A stretch of 64,000 nt of DNA from Acidovorax delafieldii (GCA_002377855.1 DFQQ01000011.1:1-64000), one strand, 5' to 3'; counted from the first letter of the stretch, positions 25,657 through 34,726 are shown. The notes: generated by a model from the letters alone, not told the origin. Translations and numbers: made by a program.

Positions 25657-25688
25657 GGCCGAGGCGCCCGAAGGCGCCAACCGGGCTA

Positions 25689-27338
25689 TTACATGCCCAT
25701 GCCGCCCATGCCGCCCATGCCACCCATATCGGGCATGCCGCCGCCAGCACCGGCCTCGTCCTTGGGTGCTTCAGCAACCATGGCTTCGGTCGTCAGCAGC
25801 AGCGATGCCACGGAAGCGGCGTTCTGCAGGGCCGTACGGGTCACCTTCGTGGGGTCCAGAATACCCATTTCGATCATGTCGCCGTAGGTGTCGTTGGCAG
25901 CGTTGAAGCCGTAGTTGCCCGTGCCGTTCAGCACGGCGTTCACCACCACCGATGGCTCGCCACCGGCGTTGTAAACGATTTCGCGCAGAGGGGCTTCGAT
26001 GGCTTTCAGGATCAGCTTCACGCCGGCGTCCTGATCAGCGTTGTCACCCTTGATTTCGCCAGCAGCTTGGCGTGCACGCAGCAGGGCCACGCCACCACCG
26101 GCCACGATGCCTTCTTCCACGGCAGCGCGGGTAGCGTGCAGGGCGTCTTCGACGCGGGCCTTCTTTTCCTTCATTTCGACTTCGGTCGCAGCGCCCACCT
26201 TGATCACTGCCACGCCGCCAGCCAGCTTGGCCACGCGCTCTTGCAGCTTTTCGCGGTCGTAGTCGCTGGTGGCTTCTTCGATCTGCACGCGCACTTGCTT
26301 GACGCGGGCTTCGATGTCAGCAGCAGCGCCAGCGCCGTCGATGATGATGGTGTTTTCCTTGCCCACTTCGATGCGCTTGGCTTGGCCCAGGTCGGCCAAA
26401 GTCACCTTTTCCAGCGTCAGGCCCACTTCTTCAGCGATGACCTTGCCGCCCGTCAGGATGGCGATGTCTTCCAGCATGGCCTTGCGACGGTCGCCAAAGC
26501 CAGGAGCCTTGACAGCCACCACCTTCAGGATGCCGCGGATCGTGTTCACCACCAAAGTAGCCAGAGCTTCGCCTTCGACTTCTTCGGCAATGATCAGCAG
26601 GGGACGGCCAGCCTTGGCAACTTGCTCCAGCGTAGGCAGCAGGTCGCGGATGTTGCTGATCTTCTTGTCGAACAGCAGCACGAAGGGGTTGTCCAGAATC
26701 GCGGATTGCTTTTCGGGGTTGTTGATGAAGTAGGGCGACAGGTAGCCGCGGTCAAACTGCATGCCTTCCACGACATCCAGCTCGTTTTGCAGCGACTTGC
26801 CGTCTTCCACGGTGATCACGCCTTCCTTGCCGACCTTGTCCATCGCGTCAGCAATGATCTTGCCGATGGATTCGTCGGAGTTGGCGGAGATCGAACCCAC
26901 TTGGGCGATTTCCTTGGAAGTGGTCGTGGGCTTGGAAGCCTTGCGCAGCTCTTCGGTCAGGGCCACCACAGCCTTGTCGATACCGCGCTTGAGGTCCATG
27001 GGGTTCAGGCCGGCGGCTACGTACTTGGAGCCTTCGCGCACGATGGCCTGGGCCAGCACGGTGGCAGTAGTGGTGCCGTCACCAGCGTTGTCGCTGGTCT
27101 TGGAGGCCACTTCCTTCACGAGCTGGGCGCCCATGTTCTGCAGCTTGTCCTTGAGTTCGATTTCCTTGGCCACGGACACACCGTCCTTGGTCACCGTGGG
27201 GGCGCCGAACGAGCGCTCCAGCACCACATTGCGACCCTTAGGGCCCAGCGTGACCTTGACCGCGTTGGCCAGGATGTTCACGCCTTCAACCATGCGAGCG
27301 CGGGCTTCGCCGCCGAAAACTACGTCTTTTGCTGCCAT
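25689..27338 (-). CDS. groL: Chaperonin GroEL
   Basis: The product is 549 residues. It begins MAAKDVVFGGEARARMVEGV and contains the ATP-site motif GDGTTTATVLAQAI, the apical segment with NNPEKQSAILDNPFVLLFD, the signature RATRAAVEEGIVAGGG (with AAVEEGIVAGGG) and a GGM-rich tail ending GGMGGMGM. It forms the double-ring folding chamber with GroES. It follows groES with a 97-base spacer carrying a palindromic repeat, and both share the CIRCE-controlled promoter. Confidence 0.99.
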   Translation of the reverse strand: MAAKDVVFGGEARARMVEGVNILANAVKVTLGPKGRNVVLERSFGAPTVTKDGVSVAKEIELKDKLQNMGAQLVKEVASKTSDNAGDGTTTATVLAQAIVREGSKYVAAGLNPMDLKRGIDKAVVALTEELRKASKPTTTSKEIAQVGSISANSDESIGKIIADAMDKVGKEGVITVEDGKSLQNELDVVEGMQFDRGYLSPYFINNPEKQSAILDNPFVLLFDKKISNIRDLLPTLEQVAKAGRPLLIIAEEVEGEALATLVVNTIRGILKVVAVKAPGFGDRRKAMLEDIAILTGGKVIAEEVGLTLEKVTLADLGQAKRIEVGKENTIIIDGAGAAADIEARVKQVRVQIEEATSDYDREKLQERVAKLAGGVAVIKVGAATEVEMKEKKARVEDALHATRAAVEEGIVAGGGVALLRARQAAGEIKGDNADQDAGVKLILKAIEAPLREIVYNAGGEPSVVVNAVLNGTGNYGFNAANDTYGDMIEMGILDPTKVTRTALQNAASVASLLLTTEAMVAEAPKDEAGAGGGMPDMGGMGGMGGMGM

Positions 27339-27369
27339 TTTTGGAGCTCCTGAAAATTTGAATCAAATT

Positions 27370-27406
27370 GGCTGCCAGCGCTTATTAAACAAGCGCAAGC
27401 AGCTAT
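27370..27406. repeat. Comamonadaceae-type palindromic repeat between groES and groL
   Basis: GGCTGCCAGCGCTT and AAGCGCAAGCAGCTAT pair across ATTAAAC. The insertion enlarges the groES-groL spacer and could form a hairpin in the mRNA that alters the ratio of the two products. Confidence 0.7.
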
Positions 27407-27435
27407 GAAAAGATGAGTAACGTAGGGGCGAGAAA

Positions 27436-27726
27436 TTACTTCTCGACCACAGCAAACAGATCGTCTTCCTTCATGACCAGCAGCTCGTCGCCGTTGACCT
27501 TCACGGTCTGGCCCGAATACTTGCCGAACAGAACGCGGTCACCGACCTTCACGTTCAGGGCGAGCACTTCGCCCTTGTCGTTCTTCTTGCCGGGGCCCAC
27601 GGCCAACACTTCACCTTGATCGGGCTTTTCGGCGGCGTTGTCAGGGATCACGATGCCGGAAGCGGTCGTGGTTTCGCTTTCAATACGCTTGACGATCACG
27701 CGATCGTGCAGAGGGCGAAGGTTCAT
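27436..27726 (-). CDS. groES: Co-chaperonin GroES
   Basis: The product is 96 residues: MNLRPLHDRVIVKRIESET at the start, the mobile loop ETTTASGIVIPDNAAEKPDQG, and VGDRVLFGKYSGQTVKVNG. It caps the GroEL ring as a heptamer. The leader between the CIRCE element and the ATG is about 80 bases. Confidence 0.98.
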   Translation of the reverse strand: MNLRPLHDRVIVKRIESETTTASGIVIPDNAAEKPDQGEVLAVGPGKKNDKGEVLALNVKVGDRVLFGKYSGQTVKVNGDELLVMKEDDLFAVVEK

Positions 27727-27809
27727 TGCATTGCTCCTGTTTCAGTAAAAAAAGCTGATGTACTCAGCGCCCGAGAGTTCGAGCGCCCCATGATTGCCTG
27801 CAGAGAGTG

Positions 27810-27836
27810 TTAGCACTCGTCTGTGGTGAGTGCTAA
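27810..27836. promoter_or_regulatory. CIRCE operator for HrcA
   Basis: TTAGCACTC, nine bases, then GAGTGCTAA is a perfect match to the CIRCE inverted repeat. It overlaps the groESL promoter region, so HrcA repression is expected. Confidence 0.96.
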
Positions 27837-27864
27837 TGATAGGGGCGTCTGTGTCAATTTCAAG
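27836..27864 (-). promoter_or_regulatory. groESL promoter, sigma-32-like
   Basis: On the minus strand CTTGAAA (27864-27858) is followed after 12 bases by CCCCTATCAT (27845-27836). This resembles the heat-shock sigma pattern CTTGAAA...CCCCATNT. The same bases also read as a sigma-70 promoter (TTGAAA, 16-base spacer, TATCAT). It abuts the CIRCE operator. Confidence 0.65.
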
Positions 27865-28015
27865 ACGAACGGCTCTGCGGGTGAACTGGATGGCCGACCG
27901 TTTAAGAGACGAAATTTCTTTTTTATGCAGTCTGTGTATGGAATATTTGCTATCAAAAAAGAAGCAAAAATTCTTGCGAATGTGAGCGCGTACCTTGGAA
28001 ATAGACGCAGACTGC

Positions 28016-28507
28016 TCATGGGGAAGGTTTGACGGCGGCCAACACCATGTGGCAAATCACCTCTTCTGCTTGCCCGTAGCCTTTCGCTGTCAGCGTGGGT
28101 CTTCCAAGTAGCAGGGCAAACTGCGCCTCTTGGTCTGCATAAGCCTGCGTGATGGACCAGATCACGAACATGAGGTGGGTAAAGTTGATCCGGGCGATCC
28201 GGCCTTCCTGGGCCCAGCGTTCGAAAGTGCGCACTTCAGCTTGGAGCACAGGGCCAACGCGTTGGGCAAAAACGGCGCGGTAGCGAGGCAGGCCGGCGAC
28301 AACCTCTTTGGTGAAAACCTTAGCGCCGTGCGGGTGTTCGAGCGCGTAGCGGAGCTTGGCGCGGATGTACTGGCGCAATGCCGCTTCGGGGGGGTGGCCT
28401 TCACAGGCTGAACAGCAGTTATGGCTCGGTTGTGGAGCACCGGCGTGAGCGTGGACTTGCTTCCCTGGGGGCGCCGTTTGATGACACCTTCTCTGTTGCT
28501 CGGTCAC
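28016..28507 (-). pseudogene. TetR-family regulator remnant lacking the DNA-binding domain
   Basis: The frame encodes 163 residues. From about residue 38 onward it matches the ligand-binding part of RutR/YcdC-type TetR proteins (LRQYIRAKLRYALEHPHGA, FTKEVVAGLPRYR, INFTHLMFVIWSITQAYAD). The N-terminal helix-turn-helix is missing, and the 37 residues in its place show no HTH pattern; the upstream bases show no HTH in other frames either. It is most likely a gene decayed by an N-terminal deletion. Another possibility is a DNA-binding-deficient paralogue that is still made. Confidence 0.75.
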
Positions 28508-28634
28508 GGCTCTGCGCGAAGAGTGTGGCGCCAGCGTAGGCGCTTGATGTAACAGTGCCTAGTGCACGAGGCATGCGCTGCGGTTCGGTGTATCGTCAGG
28601 TTACTTTCTTTCACATTTCCCGAGGTCGCGCAAA

Positions 28635-30158
28635 ATGAAACTAAAAACCCGAATTTTGTGGCTGTGCGCCGCCACGCTGCTTGGCCTGGTGGTGCTGTCC
28701 GCAGTGGCGCTGACCACGCTCTACCAGTCCATGATGAAAGAGCGCACCGCGCAGCTGTCCAACTTGGTGGTACTGGCCCACGCGGCTGCTCAAAAATCCC
28801 ACGACAAGGAAAAAAGCGGCGCGCTTTCGCGCGAGGATGCCATCAAGGAAGCCACGCGCACCATTGGCAGCTTTGTCGAAAAAGACAAGTACTTCTTTGT
28901 GCGCGGCTTCAGCAACGATGTGAACTATGTGCACCCCAACCCCAAGCGCATCGGCATCGTTGATGAAAAAGGCGGCAAGGAAGCGGGCGTGCGCTACCGC
29001 GCTGCACTGCAGGGCGTTACCGTCGGCACCGTGACGGCGCCTGGCACGCGCCCTGGCGCCAAGGAGCCAGTGGACAAGCTCTACGCCATCATCAAGTTCG
29101 AGCCGTGGGACTGGATCATCGGCTTTGGCGACTATGTGGACGACATCGAAAACGCCTTCTGGCGCAACACAGCCATCCTGCTGTCCATTGGTGCGGTGCT
29201 GATGCTGGTCATTGCGCTCATGGCGTGGCAGATGCTGCGCACGCTGGTGCACCAGCTGGGGGGCGAGCCGCAATATGCTGCCGACGTGGTCACGCAGATC
29301 GCCGAGGGCAACCTGGCCGTGGAGGTGCACACCCTGCCGGGCGATACCACCAGCATCCTGCATGCCATTCGCGCCATGCGCGACAACCTGGCCCACCTGG
29401 TGCGCCAAGTGCGCGACAGTACCGATTCGATCACCACCGCATCGTCCGAAATCGCTGCGGGCAATGGCGACTTGTCTGCCCGTACCGAATCCCAGGCCAG
29501 TGCGTTGCAAGAAACCGCTGCGTCCATGGAGCAGCTCACCTCTACCGTGCAGCAAAACGCAGCCAACGCCCGCCGCGCGGATGAGTTGGCGCGCGCTGCG
29601 TCTGACATGGCGGTGCGGGGTGGTGAGGTGGTACACGAGGTGGTGGGCACCATGGGCTCCATCGAGCAGTCTTCGCGCAAGATTGTCGACATCATCAGCG
29701 TGATCGACGGCATCGCCTTCCAGACCAATATCCTGGCGCTAAACGCCGCAGTCGAGGCTGCTCGCGCTGGTGAGCAGGGTCGCGGTTTTGCCGTCGTGGC
29801 CAGCGAGGTGCGCGGCTTGGCGCAGCGCAGCGCAGCCGCCGCCAAAGAGATCAAGACCCTGATCGACGATTCCGTGGCCAAAGTGGGGGTGGGCACGCAG
29901 TTGGTCGAGCGCGCCGGGACCACCATGGGCGAAGTGGTCAATGGGGTCAAGAGCGTGACCGCGATGGTGGCCGAGATCAGCGCTGCCAGCAGCGAGCAAA
30001 GCGCAGGCATCGCCCAAGTGAACCAGGCTGTAACGCAGATGGACCAGGGCACTCAGCAAAATGCCGCCCTGGTCGAGGAGGCTCTGGCCGCTGCCCAGTC
30101 GTTGAGCCAGCAAGCCCTGGCATTGTCTCAAGTGGTGGGCAAGTTCCGCGTCGCCTGA
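28635..30158 (+). CDS. Methyl-accepting chemotaxis protein with a single-Cache sensor
   Basis: The product is 507 residues. A transmembrane helix (about 8-30) and a periplasmic sCache-like domain (KYFFVRGFSNDVNYVHPNPK, with WDWIIGFGDYVDDIE before the second helix) are followed by a second helix (about 178-200) and HAMP. The signalling hairpin tip is IDGIAFQTNILALNAAVEAA, with RGFAVVASEVRGLAQRSA. The last residues (FRVA) give no CheR/CheB pentapeptide tether. Related sCache receptors detect small carboxylates; the ligand here is unknown. Confidence 0.95.
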   Translation: MKLKTRILWLCAATLLGLVVLSAVALTTLYQSMMKERTAQLSNLVVLAHAAAQKSHDKEKSGALSREDAIKEATRTIGSFVEKDKYFFVRGFSNDVNYVHPNPKRIGIVDEKGGKEAGVRYRAALQGVTVGTVTAPGTRPGAKEPVDKLYAIIKFEPWDWIIGFGDYVDDIENAFWRNTAILLSIGAVLMLVIALMAWQMLRTLVHQLGGEPQYAADVVTQIAEGNLAVEVHTLPGDTTSILHAIRAMRDNLAHLVRQVRDSTDSITTASSEIAAGNGDLSARTESQASALQETAASMEQLTSTVQQNAANARRADELARAASDMAVRGGEVVHEVVGTMGSIEQSSRKIVDIISVIDGIAFQTNILALNAAVEAARAGEQGRGFAVVASEVRGLAQRSAAAAKEIKTLIDDSVAKVGVGTQLVERAGTTMGEVVNGVKSVTAMVAEISAASSEQSAGIAQVNQAVTQMDQGTQQNAALVEEALAAAQSLSQQALALSQVVGKFRVA

Positions 30159-30189
30159 CCTGCAACGGGCGTGGGCCTTGGAGGTGGGC

Positions 30190-31239
30190 TCACCCGACGG
30201 AGCCCACCAGCCCGGTTATCTCCAGGAAGTGGTCCAGCATGTGGAAGTGGTCTTCGAAGAACTCCGCTTCCAGCGCTGCAATGTGCGCTATGGGAACCCA
30301 CTCCACGTGCAGCGCGTCGTCGTCGGCTTGCACGTTGGGAAAGGGTACGTCGCCCAGGTCAAAGTAGTGTGCGTGCGTCAGCGTGCGCCCACGCTGGCTG
30401 CGGTCGGGGTGGTCAAACACGGCCACTGACTGCAAAGCGGCGCGCATGTGGGCTTCGGGCAGGTCGCAGTGGGTTTCTTCCACCAGCTCGCGCAGGCACG
30501 ACTGCCACACGGTTTCGCGCTGCTCGATGAAACCGCCAGGCACGGCCAGCTGGCCCTTGCCGGGCGCGTGGGCGCGGCGGATCAGCAGCACATGGTCCTG
30601 GCAGCGCAGCACGGCGTCCACCGTCACAAACACAGGCGGGTAGGGCGCGGCGGCCCAGGCTTCGCGGTAGCGGCGCAGCATGCGCCACTCTTCCTGCAGC
30701 GCTGGGTAGTGGGCGGTCTGCGCAAACTGCTGCAGGGCCGCCAGGGTGCTGGTGGGAATTTCTGCCGCCAGCGGTGCCAGGGCCTCGCCCACGCTGGCTG
30801 GCGTGGCGCCAAAGTAGGCGTCGCGAATGGTGGTGGCGTCCATGCCGCCCTGGCGGGGCAGGTCCACCAGCGTCCAGCTGGGAAAGGCGCGCAGGTAGCT
30901 GCTGGTCGCATCCTTGAAATGGCCCACCAGCGCGATGCGTGCCCCGGGCTGCGTGCGTTCGGCCACGCCCGCGCGCACGGCCTGCACCCACACGGCTTCG
31001 TTGTAGTAGTCGCGCACGGGCAGCACCTGCACGCGGACGCGGTCGGCCTCGGGCAGGGCGTCCAGCAGCATGGCTTCACGCTCTTGCCAGGTGAACGGGT
31101 TCTTGGGCGACCGGGCCTGCCATGCGGAGCCCACCACCACGATGACCTGGGGCGCCTGGCGCAATGCCTCTTGCAGCAGAGCCAGATGGCCGCTGTGCAC
31201 CGGCTCAAAGCGGCCAATGAGGAGGGCGGTGTCGTGCAT
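30190..31239 (-). CDS. nadM: Bifunctional NMN adenylyltransferase / Nudix hydrolase
   Basis: The product is 349 residues with two domains. The N-terminal nucleotidyltransferase has LLIGRFEPVHSGHLALL (HxGH motif) and RSPKNPFTWQEREAML. The C-terminal Nudix domain (about residues 205-340) has an intact box, GGFIEQRETVWQSCLREL followed by VEET. NadM joins NMN and ATP to NAD; the Nudix half of such fusions hydrolyses ADP-ribose or related dinucleotides. It heads toward nadE, pncB and a nicotinamidase on the same strand, all functions of NAD synthesis and salvage. Confidence 0.92.
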   Translation of the reverse strand: MHDTALLIGRFEPVHSGHLALLQEALRQAPQVIVVVGSAWQARSPKNPFTWQEREAMLLDALPEADRVRVQVLPVRDYYNEAVWVQAVRAGVAERTQPGARIALVGHFKDATSSYLRAFPSWTLVDLPRQGGMDATTIRDAYFGATPASVGEALAPLAAEIPTSTLAALQQFAQTAHYPALQEEWRMLRRYREAWAAAPYPPVFVTVDAVLRCQDHVLLIRRAHAPGKGQLAVPGGFIEQRETVWQSCLRELVEETHCDLPEAHMRAALQSVAVFDHPDRSQRGRTLTHAHYFDLGDVPFPNVQADDDALHVEWVPIAHIAALEAEFFEDHFHMLDHFLEITGLVGSVG

Positions 31240-31591
31240 GGGTCTCCAGTGCTTTTGAGAGAAATAGGGCTTCTGCGCCCGATAGATAAGCGCCAGCAGC
31301 TATCGTTTTTGTAGTGATTTTAATCGGCGGGGGCGGGGGCTTTGCAATGCCTCGGCGCGTGTAAACCAACCCCCCCACCCGCCCGTTCACGCTGAGCCTG
31401 TCGAAGCGCGGCGCAGGGCCAGGGCAGTTTCAGCCGAATGGTGCAGCCTGAGCTTGTCGAAGGCCGTGATGGGCGCATGCCCTGGCTTCGACAAGCTCAG
31501 CCCGAACGGGAGGGGCCTTTGTAAGGTCAGTGCGGGGCTCGACAGACTCAGCCTGAACGGACGGAGATGGCATGCACGGTGAAGGGCTCCG
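31240..31591. other. 352-base gap between nadE and nadM rich in repeats
   Basis: It contains a half copy of the palindromic repeat (GATAAGCGCCAGCAGCTATCG, 31284-31304) and four copies of a REP-like TTCGACAAGCTCAG motif. No gene is seen. Confidence 0.6.
31384..31560. repeat. REP-like repeats with core GAGCTTGTCGAAG
   Basis: There are two copies in one orientation (31384-31408 and 31444-31463) and two in the other (31486-31510 and 31538-31560). The inner pair forms a large hairpin: CTGAGCTTGTCGAAGG against CTTCGACAAGCTCAG. Similar TTCGACAAGCTCAGCCCGAA elements occur in many bacteria. They follow the nadE stop and may stabilise or end its mRNA. Confidence 0.8.
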
Positions 31592-33292
31592 TCACACATA
31601 CTTTGCTGCAATCGGCATTTGGCGCCCACTGCCAAAGGCCCGGGGCCGCACGCGCACGATGGGCGGGGCTTGGCGCCGCTTGTATTCGTTGCGCGCCACC
31701 ATCATGCGCACGCGTTGCACCAGGGCGTGGCCGGCTTCGGTTTCTTCCAGCTGGGCCACCAGGGTTTGTGCCGCGGCATGCTCGGCCCTGGACAGGCGTT
31801 CGCCCTCGATCAGCAGCTTGAGCACTTCATCCAGCACCGGGTAAGGCGGCAGGCTGTCCACATCGCGCTGGCCCGGGGCCAGCTCGGCAGAGGGCTCTTT
31901 GTCGATGATCGCCTGCGGGATCAATTCACGCCCGGCGTGTTCGTTCACGTGGCGCGCCAGCGCAAACACTTCGGTTTTGTACAGGTCGCCCAGCAGGCCC
32001 AGCCCGCCGTTGGTGTCGCCATACAGCGTGCAGTAGCCCACCGAGATTTCGGATTTGTTGCCCGTGGTCAGCAGCAGGTGGCCGAAGGCGTTGGAGTATT
32101 CCATCAGCACCGTGCCGCGAATACGCGCCTGCAGGTTTTCCAGCGGCAGGCCCTGCAGCGGCTGGGCAAAGCTGGCTTCAAACTGCTGGGCGTAGCCTGC
32201 CACCAAATCGGCAATGGGGTGGGTGAACAGCTGCACCCCCAGGTTCTGGCACAGCACCACCGAGTCATCGACCGAGCCGGCGCTGGAGTAGCGCGAGGGC
32301 ATGGTCACGCCCACCACGTTGCCCGCACCCAGCGCCTCGGCCGCCAGGGCCAGGGTGAGCGCGCTGTCGATGCCGCCTGAGCTGCCCACCACCACCTGCG
32401 TGAAGCCGCAGCGCCGTGCGTAGTCGCGCAGGCCCAGCACGATCTGCTGGCGGTAAAAGTCCATGGTGGGCAGGCCCTGGGCCGGCACCGGCGCGGGTGC
32501 GGTGCCCTCGGCGCTCAGGAAGCGGCCGTTGTCAAACTGCAGCGTGCGCACATCTTCGACAAAGCGGGCGGCTTCAAACACCACTCCGGCGTCGGGCTCG
32601 GCGGCGAACGATGCCCCGTCGTACACCAGCTGGTCGTGCCCCCCGACCTGGTTCACGTACAGCACCGGCAGGCCGTGGCGGCGTGCGGCGCCAGCAAAGA
32701 TCTGGTGGCGCTGCTCGCGCTTGCCCAAGTGGCTGGGGCTGGCGTTGATGCTGATGACCAGGTCGGGCGCGGCGTCGCGCATGCGCTCGAACGGGTTGGT
32801 GGCGTAGTCGGCGCCGTGGTCGTTCCAGCCGTCTTCGCATACCAGCAGGCCCACCTGGCTGCTGCCTATGCGCAGTACCTTGGCCACATCGGGCCCGGGC
32901 TCGAAGTGGCGGCGCTCGTCAAAGATGTTGTAGGTGGGCAGCAGTTGCTTGGCGTACTGCAGACGCACGGTGCCGCCCTGCAGCACCAGCAGGCTGTTGT
33001 GCAGCTGCTTGCCCGGCCCTGGCGTGGCGGTGGGCGCGCCCACCACCCAGTGCAGCGCAGGCAGGGCGGCAGAGGCCTGCTGCAGCGCTATCAGGCCCGA
33101 CTGCACGCGCTGCAAAAACGCGGGCTCTTCCAGCAGGTCGCCGGGGTAGTAGCCGCACAGTGCCAGTTCGCTGAAAACCACCAGGTCGGCCTTTTCGCGG
33201 GCGGCCTGCTGGGCGGCTGCCACCATGCGGGCGACGTTGCCTTCGATGTCTCCTACGGTGAGGTTGAGCTGGGCGATGGTGATGCGGATCAT
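31592..33292 (-). CDS. nadE: Glutamine-dependent NAD+ synthetase
   Basis: The product is 566 residues. The N-terminal nitrilase-type glutaminase (1-270) has the catalytic Glu (VVFSELALCGYYPGDLL), Lys (QYAKQLLPTYNIFDE) and Cys (GLLVCEDGWND). The C-terminal synthetase has the P-loop VVGSSGGIDSALTLALA and LLTTGNKSEISVGYCTLYGD. It amidates nicotinic acid adenine dinucleotide to NAD using glutamine. The ATG at 33292 gives the standard start MIRITIAQLNLTVGD. Confidence 0.97.
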   Translation of the reverse strand: MIRITIAQLNLTVGDIEGNVARMVAAAQQAAREKADLVVFSELALCGYYPGDLLEEPAFLQRVQSGLIALQQASAALPALHWVVGAPTATPGPGKQLHNSLLVLQGGTVRLQYAKQLLPTYNIFDERRHFEPGPDVAKVLRIGSSQVGLLVCEDGWNDHGADYATNPFERMRDAAPDLVISINASPSHLGKREQRHQIFAGAARRHGLPVLYVNQVGGHDQLVYDGASFAAEPDAGVVFEAARFVEDVRTLQFDNGRFLSAEGTAPAPVPAQGLPTMDFYRQQIVLGLRDYARRCGFTQVVVGSSGGIDSALTLALAAEALGAGNVVGVTMPSRYSSAGSVDDSVVLCQNLGVQLFTHPIADLVAGYAQQFEASFAQPLQGLPLENLQARIRGTVLMEYSNAFGHLLLTTGNKSEISVGYCTLYGDTNGGLGLLGDLYKTEVFALARHVNEHAGRELIPQAIIDKEPSAELAPGQRDVDSLPPYPVLDEVLKLLIEGERLSRAEHAAAQTLVAQLEETEAGHALVQRVRMMVARNEYKRRQAPPIVRVRPRAFGSGRQMPIAAKYV

Positions 33293-33362
33293 GGGGCAAG
33301 GTCCTTTCTGAAGCGGGCGCCGTGGTGGCGGGATGAGGTGGACGGTGCAGTCACAGCGGCTT

Positions 33363-33476
33363 AGAGCGGCTAACAAAACTCAGCGTAGCGGCCCTGGCTA
33401 GGCGTTCCGTCGCAGGCAGTACGCGAGGTACGACAAGACGGGACAACGACGCCAGGGGAGTTTTGTTGGCCGCTCT
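33363..33476. repeat. 114-base imperfect palindromic element between nadE and pncB
   Basis: The terminal arms AGAGCGGCTAACAAAACTC (33363-33381) and GAGTTTTGTTGGCCGCTCT (33458-33476) pair at 18 of 19 positions. Inner segments also pair partly (CCCTGGC near 33395 with GCCAGGG near 33451). The element ends at the pncB stop codon. It looks like a small non-coding palindromic insertion or a long mRNA hairpin. Confidence 0.75.
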
Positions 33477-34669
33477 CAGCCTGCCACATGGAACACCTGG
33501 CGCAAGTAGGCCAAAAACGTTTCATCGTCACACAAGGTCTTGCCAGGGGTGTCAGACAGCTTGGCCACTGGCTGCCCATTGGCGTGGGTGAGCTTCATCA
33601 CGATGTTCAGCGGCTTCAGGCCCGCGCCCATGTCGTTGGTGAGGTTCGTGCCAATGCCAAAGCCCAGCTGCGTGCGCTCGCCAAAGTGGCGGTACAGCAT
33701 CAGGGCGCGCTCCATGTCGAGCCCGTCAGAGAACACCAGCCGCTTGGTGTGCGCGTCAATGCGCAGGCGGGCGTAGTGCGCCAGCGCCTTCTCGCCCCAG
33801 GCCACCGGGTCGCCCGAGTCGTGGCGCAGGCCGTCGAACAGCTTGGCAAAGTACAGGTCGAAGTCGGCCAAAAACGCGTCCATGCCCACGGTGTCGGTCA
33901 GCGCAATCCCGAGGTCGCCACGGTATTCCTGCACCCAGTCCTCCAGCGCCGCCTTCTGAAAATCGCGCAGGCGCACGCCCAGTGCCTGGTAGGTTTGCAG
34001 GTATTCGTGCGCCATGGTGCCGATGGGCACCAGGCCCAGGTCGCGCGCCAGCAGCACGTTGCTGGTGCCCTTGAACCACTGCGGCGTCTCGCGGGCAAAG
34101 GTCTGCACCACCTCGCGCTGCCATGCGCCGCTGTAGCGGCGGCGCAGGCCAAAGTCAAACAACTCAAACGGATGGCGCAGCGTGGCTTGCTGCGCCAGCG
34201 CCTGCAGTTGCTGCACCTTGGCGGCCAGCCGCTCGCGGCCGCTGGCCAGGGCTTGGGCGGCGTCAAAGCGGCGGAAGTACAGCTCGTTGACGATGGCCAG
34301 TACAAAGATCTCAAACCCCATCACATGCACCTGCGGGCCGCGAGCCACGATGTGCAGCTGCTCGCCATCAGCCCAGGCGCTGATGAAGTTGCGCTGAAAC
34401 TGAAACAGCCGCAGAAAGTCCACAAAGTCGCTTTTGATGTAGCGCAGCGTGCCCAGGTAAGCCAGCTCGCCCTGCGTGAAGCGCAGCGTGCACAGGTGGT
34501 CGAGCGCGGCATTCACCTCAGGCAGCAGCTCGGCCAGTGGGTAGGCCGGGGTGTTGCGGCACACGAAGCGGTATTCGCTTTGCGTTTGCGGGTGGCGGTG
34601 CAGCAGCGCCTGCCACATGGTGAACTTGTAGAGGTCGGTGTCGAGCAGGCTGGTAATGACGGGTTGCAT
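33476..34669 (-). CDS. pncB: Nicotinate phosphoribosyltransferase
   Basis: The product is 397 residues. It starts MQPVITSLLDTDLYKFTMWQ and contains EYRFVCRNTP, FDFGLRRRYSGAWQ, GTSNVLLARDLGLVPIGTMAHEY (with the catalytic histidine) and LRHDSGDPVAWGEKAL. It attaches ribose phosphate to nicotinate, the Preiss-Handler entry step. A GTG four codons upstream is possible, but the ATG is typical. The nicotinamidase-like gene upstream supplies its substrate. Confidence 0.97.
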   Translation of the reverse strand: MQPVITSLLDTDLYKFTMWQALLHRHPQTQSEYRFVCRNTPAYPLAELLPEVNAALDHLCTLRFTQGELAYLGTLRYIKSDFVDFLRLFQFQRNFISAWADGEQLHIVARGPQVHVMGFEIFVLAIVNELYFRRFDAAQALASGRERLAAKVQQLQALAQQATLRHPFELFDFGLRRRYSGAWQREVVQTFARETPQWFKGTSNVLLARDLGLVPIGTMAHEYLQTYQALGVRLRDFQKAALEDWVQEYRGDLGIALTDTVGMDAFLADFDLYFAKLFDGLRHDSGDPVAWGEKALAHYARLRIDAHTKRLVFSDGLDMERALMLYRHFGERTQLGFGIGTNLTNDMGAGLKPLNIVMKLTHANGQPVAKLSDTPGKTLCDDETFLAYLRQVFHVAG

Positions 34670-34686
34670 GATGGGGCTCACTTATT

Positions 34687-34726
34687 GATAGCTGCTTGCG
34701 CTGGTTGAATAAGCGCTAGAGGCTGA
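34687..34726. repeat. Comamonadaceae-type palindromic repeat before pncB
   Basis: ATAGCTGCTTGCGCT pairs with AAGCGCTAGAGGCTG across GGTTGAAT. It fills the short gap between the nicotinamidase and pncB genes and overlaps the end of the nicotinamidase coding sequence. Confidence 0.65.

Larger units (their letters stand above)
25215..25688. other. 474-base gap between shp and groL
   Basis: It holds the shp promoter region, a partial palindromic repeat (about 25434-25454), a short tandem array and the groL terminator. No gene is supported; the long open frames here arise from the tandem array and encode simple histidine-alanine-proline repeats. Confidence 0.55.

Noticed and set aside
25365..27353. 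A 662-codon open frame on the plus strand opposite groL
   Set aside because: It is antisense to groL, which is certain. Its composition is the histidine- and aspartate-rich pattern produced by reading a G+C-rich gene on the opposite strand.
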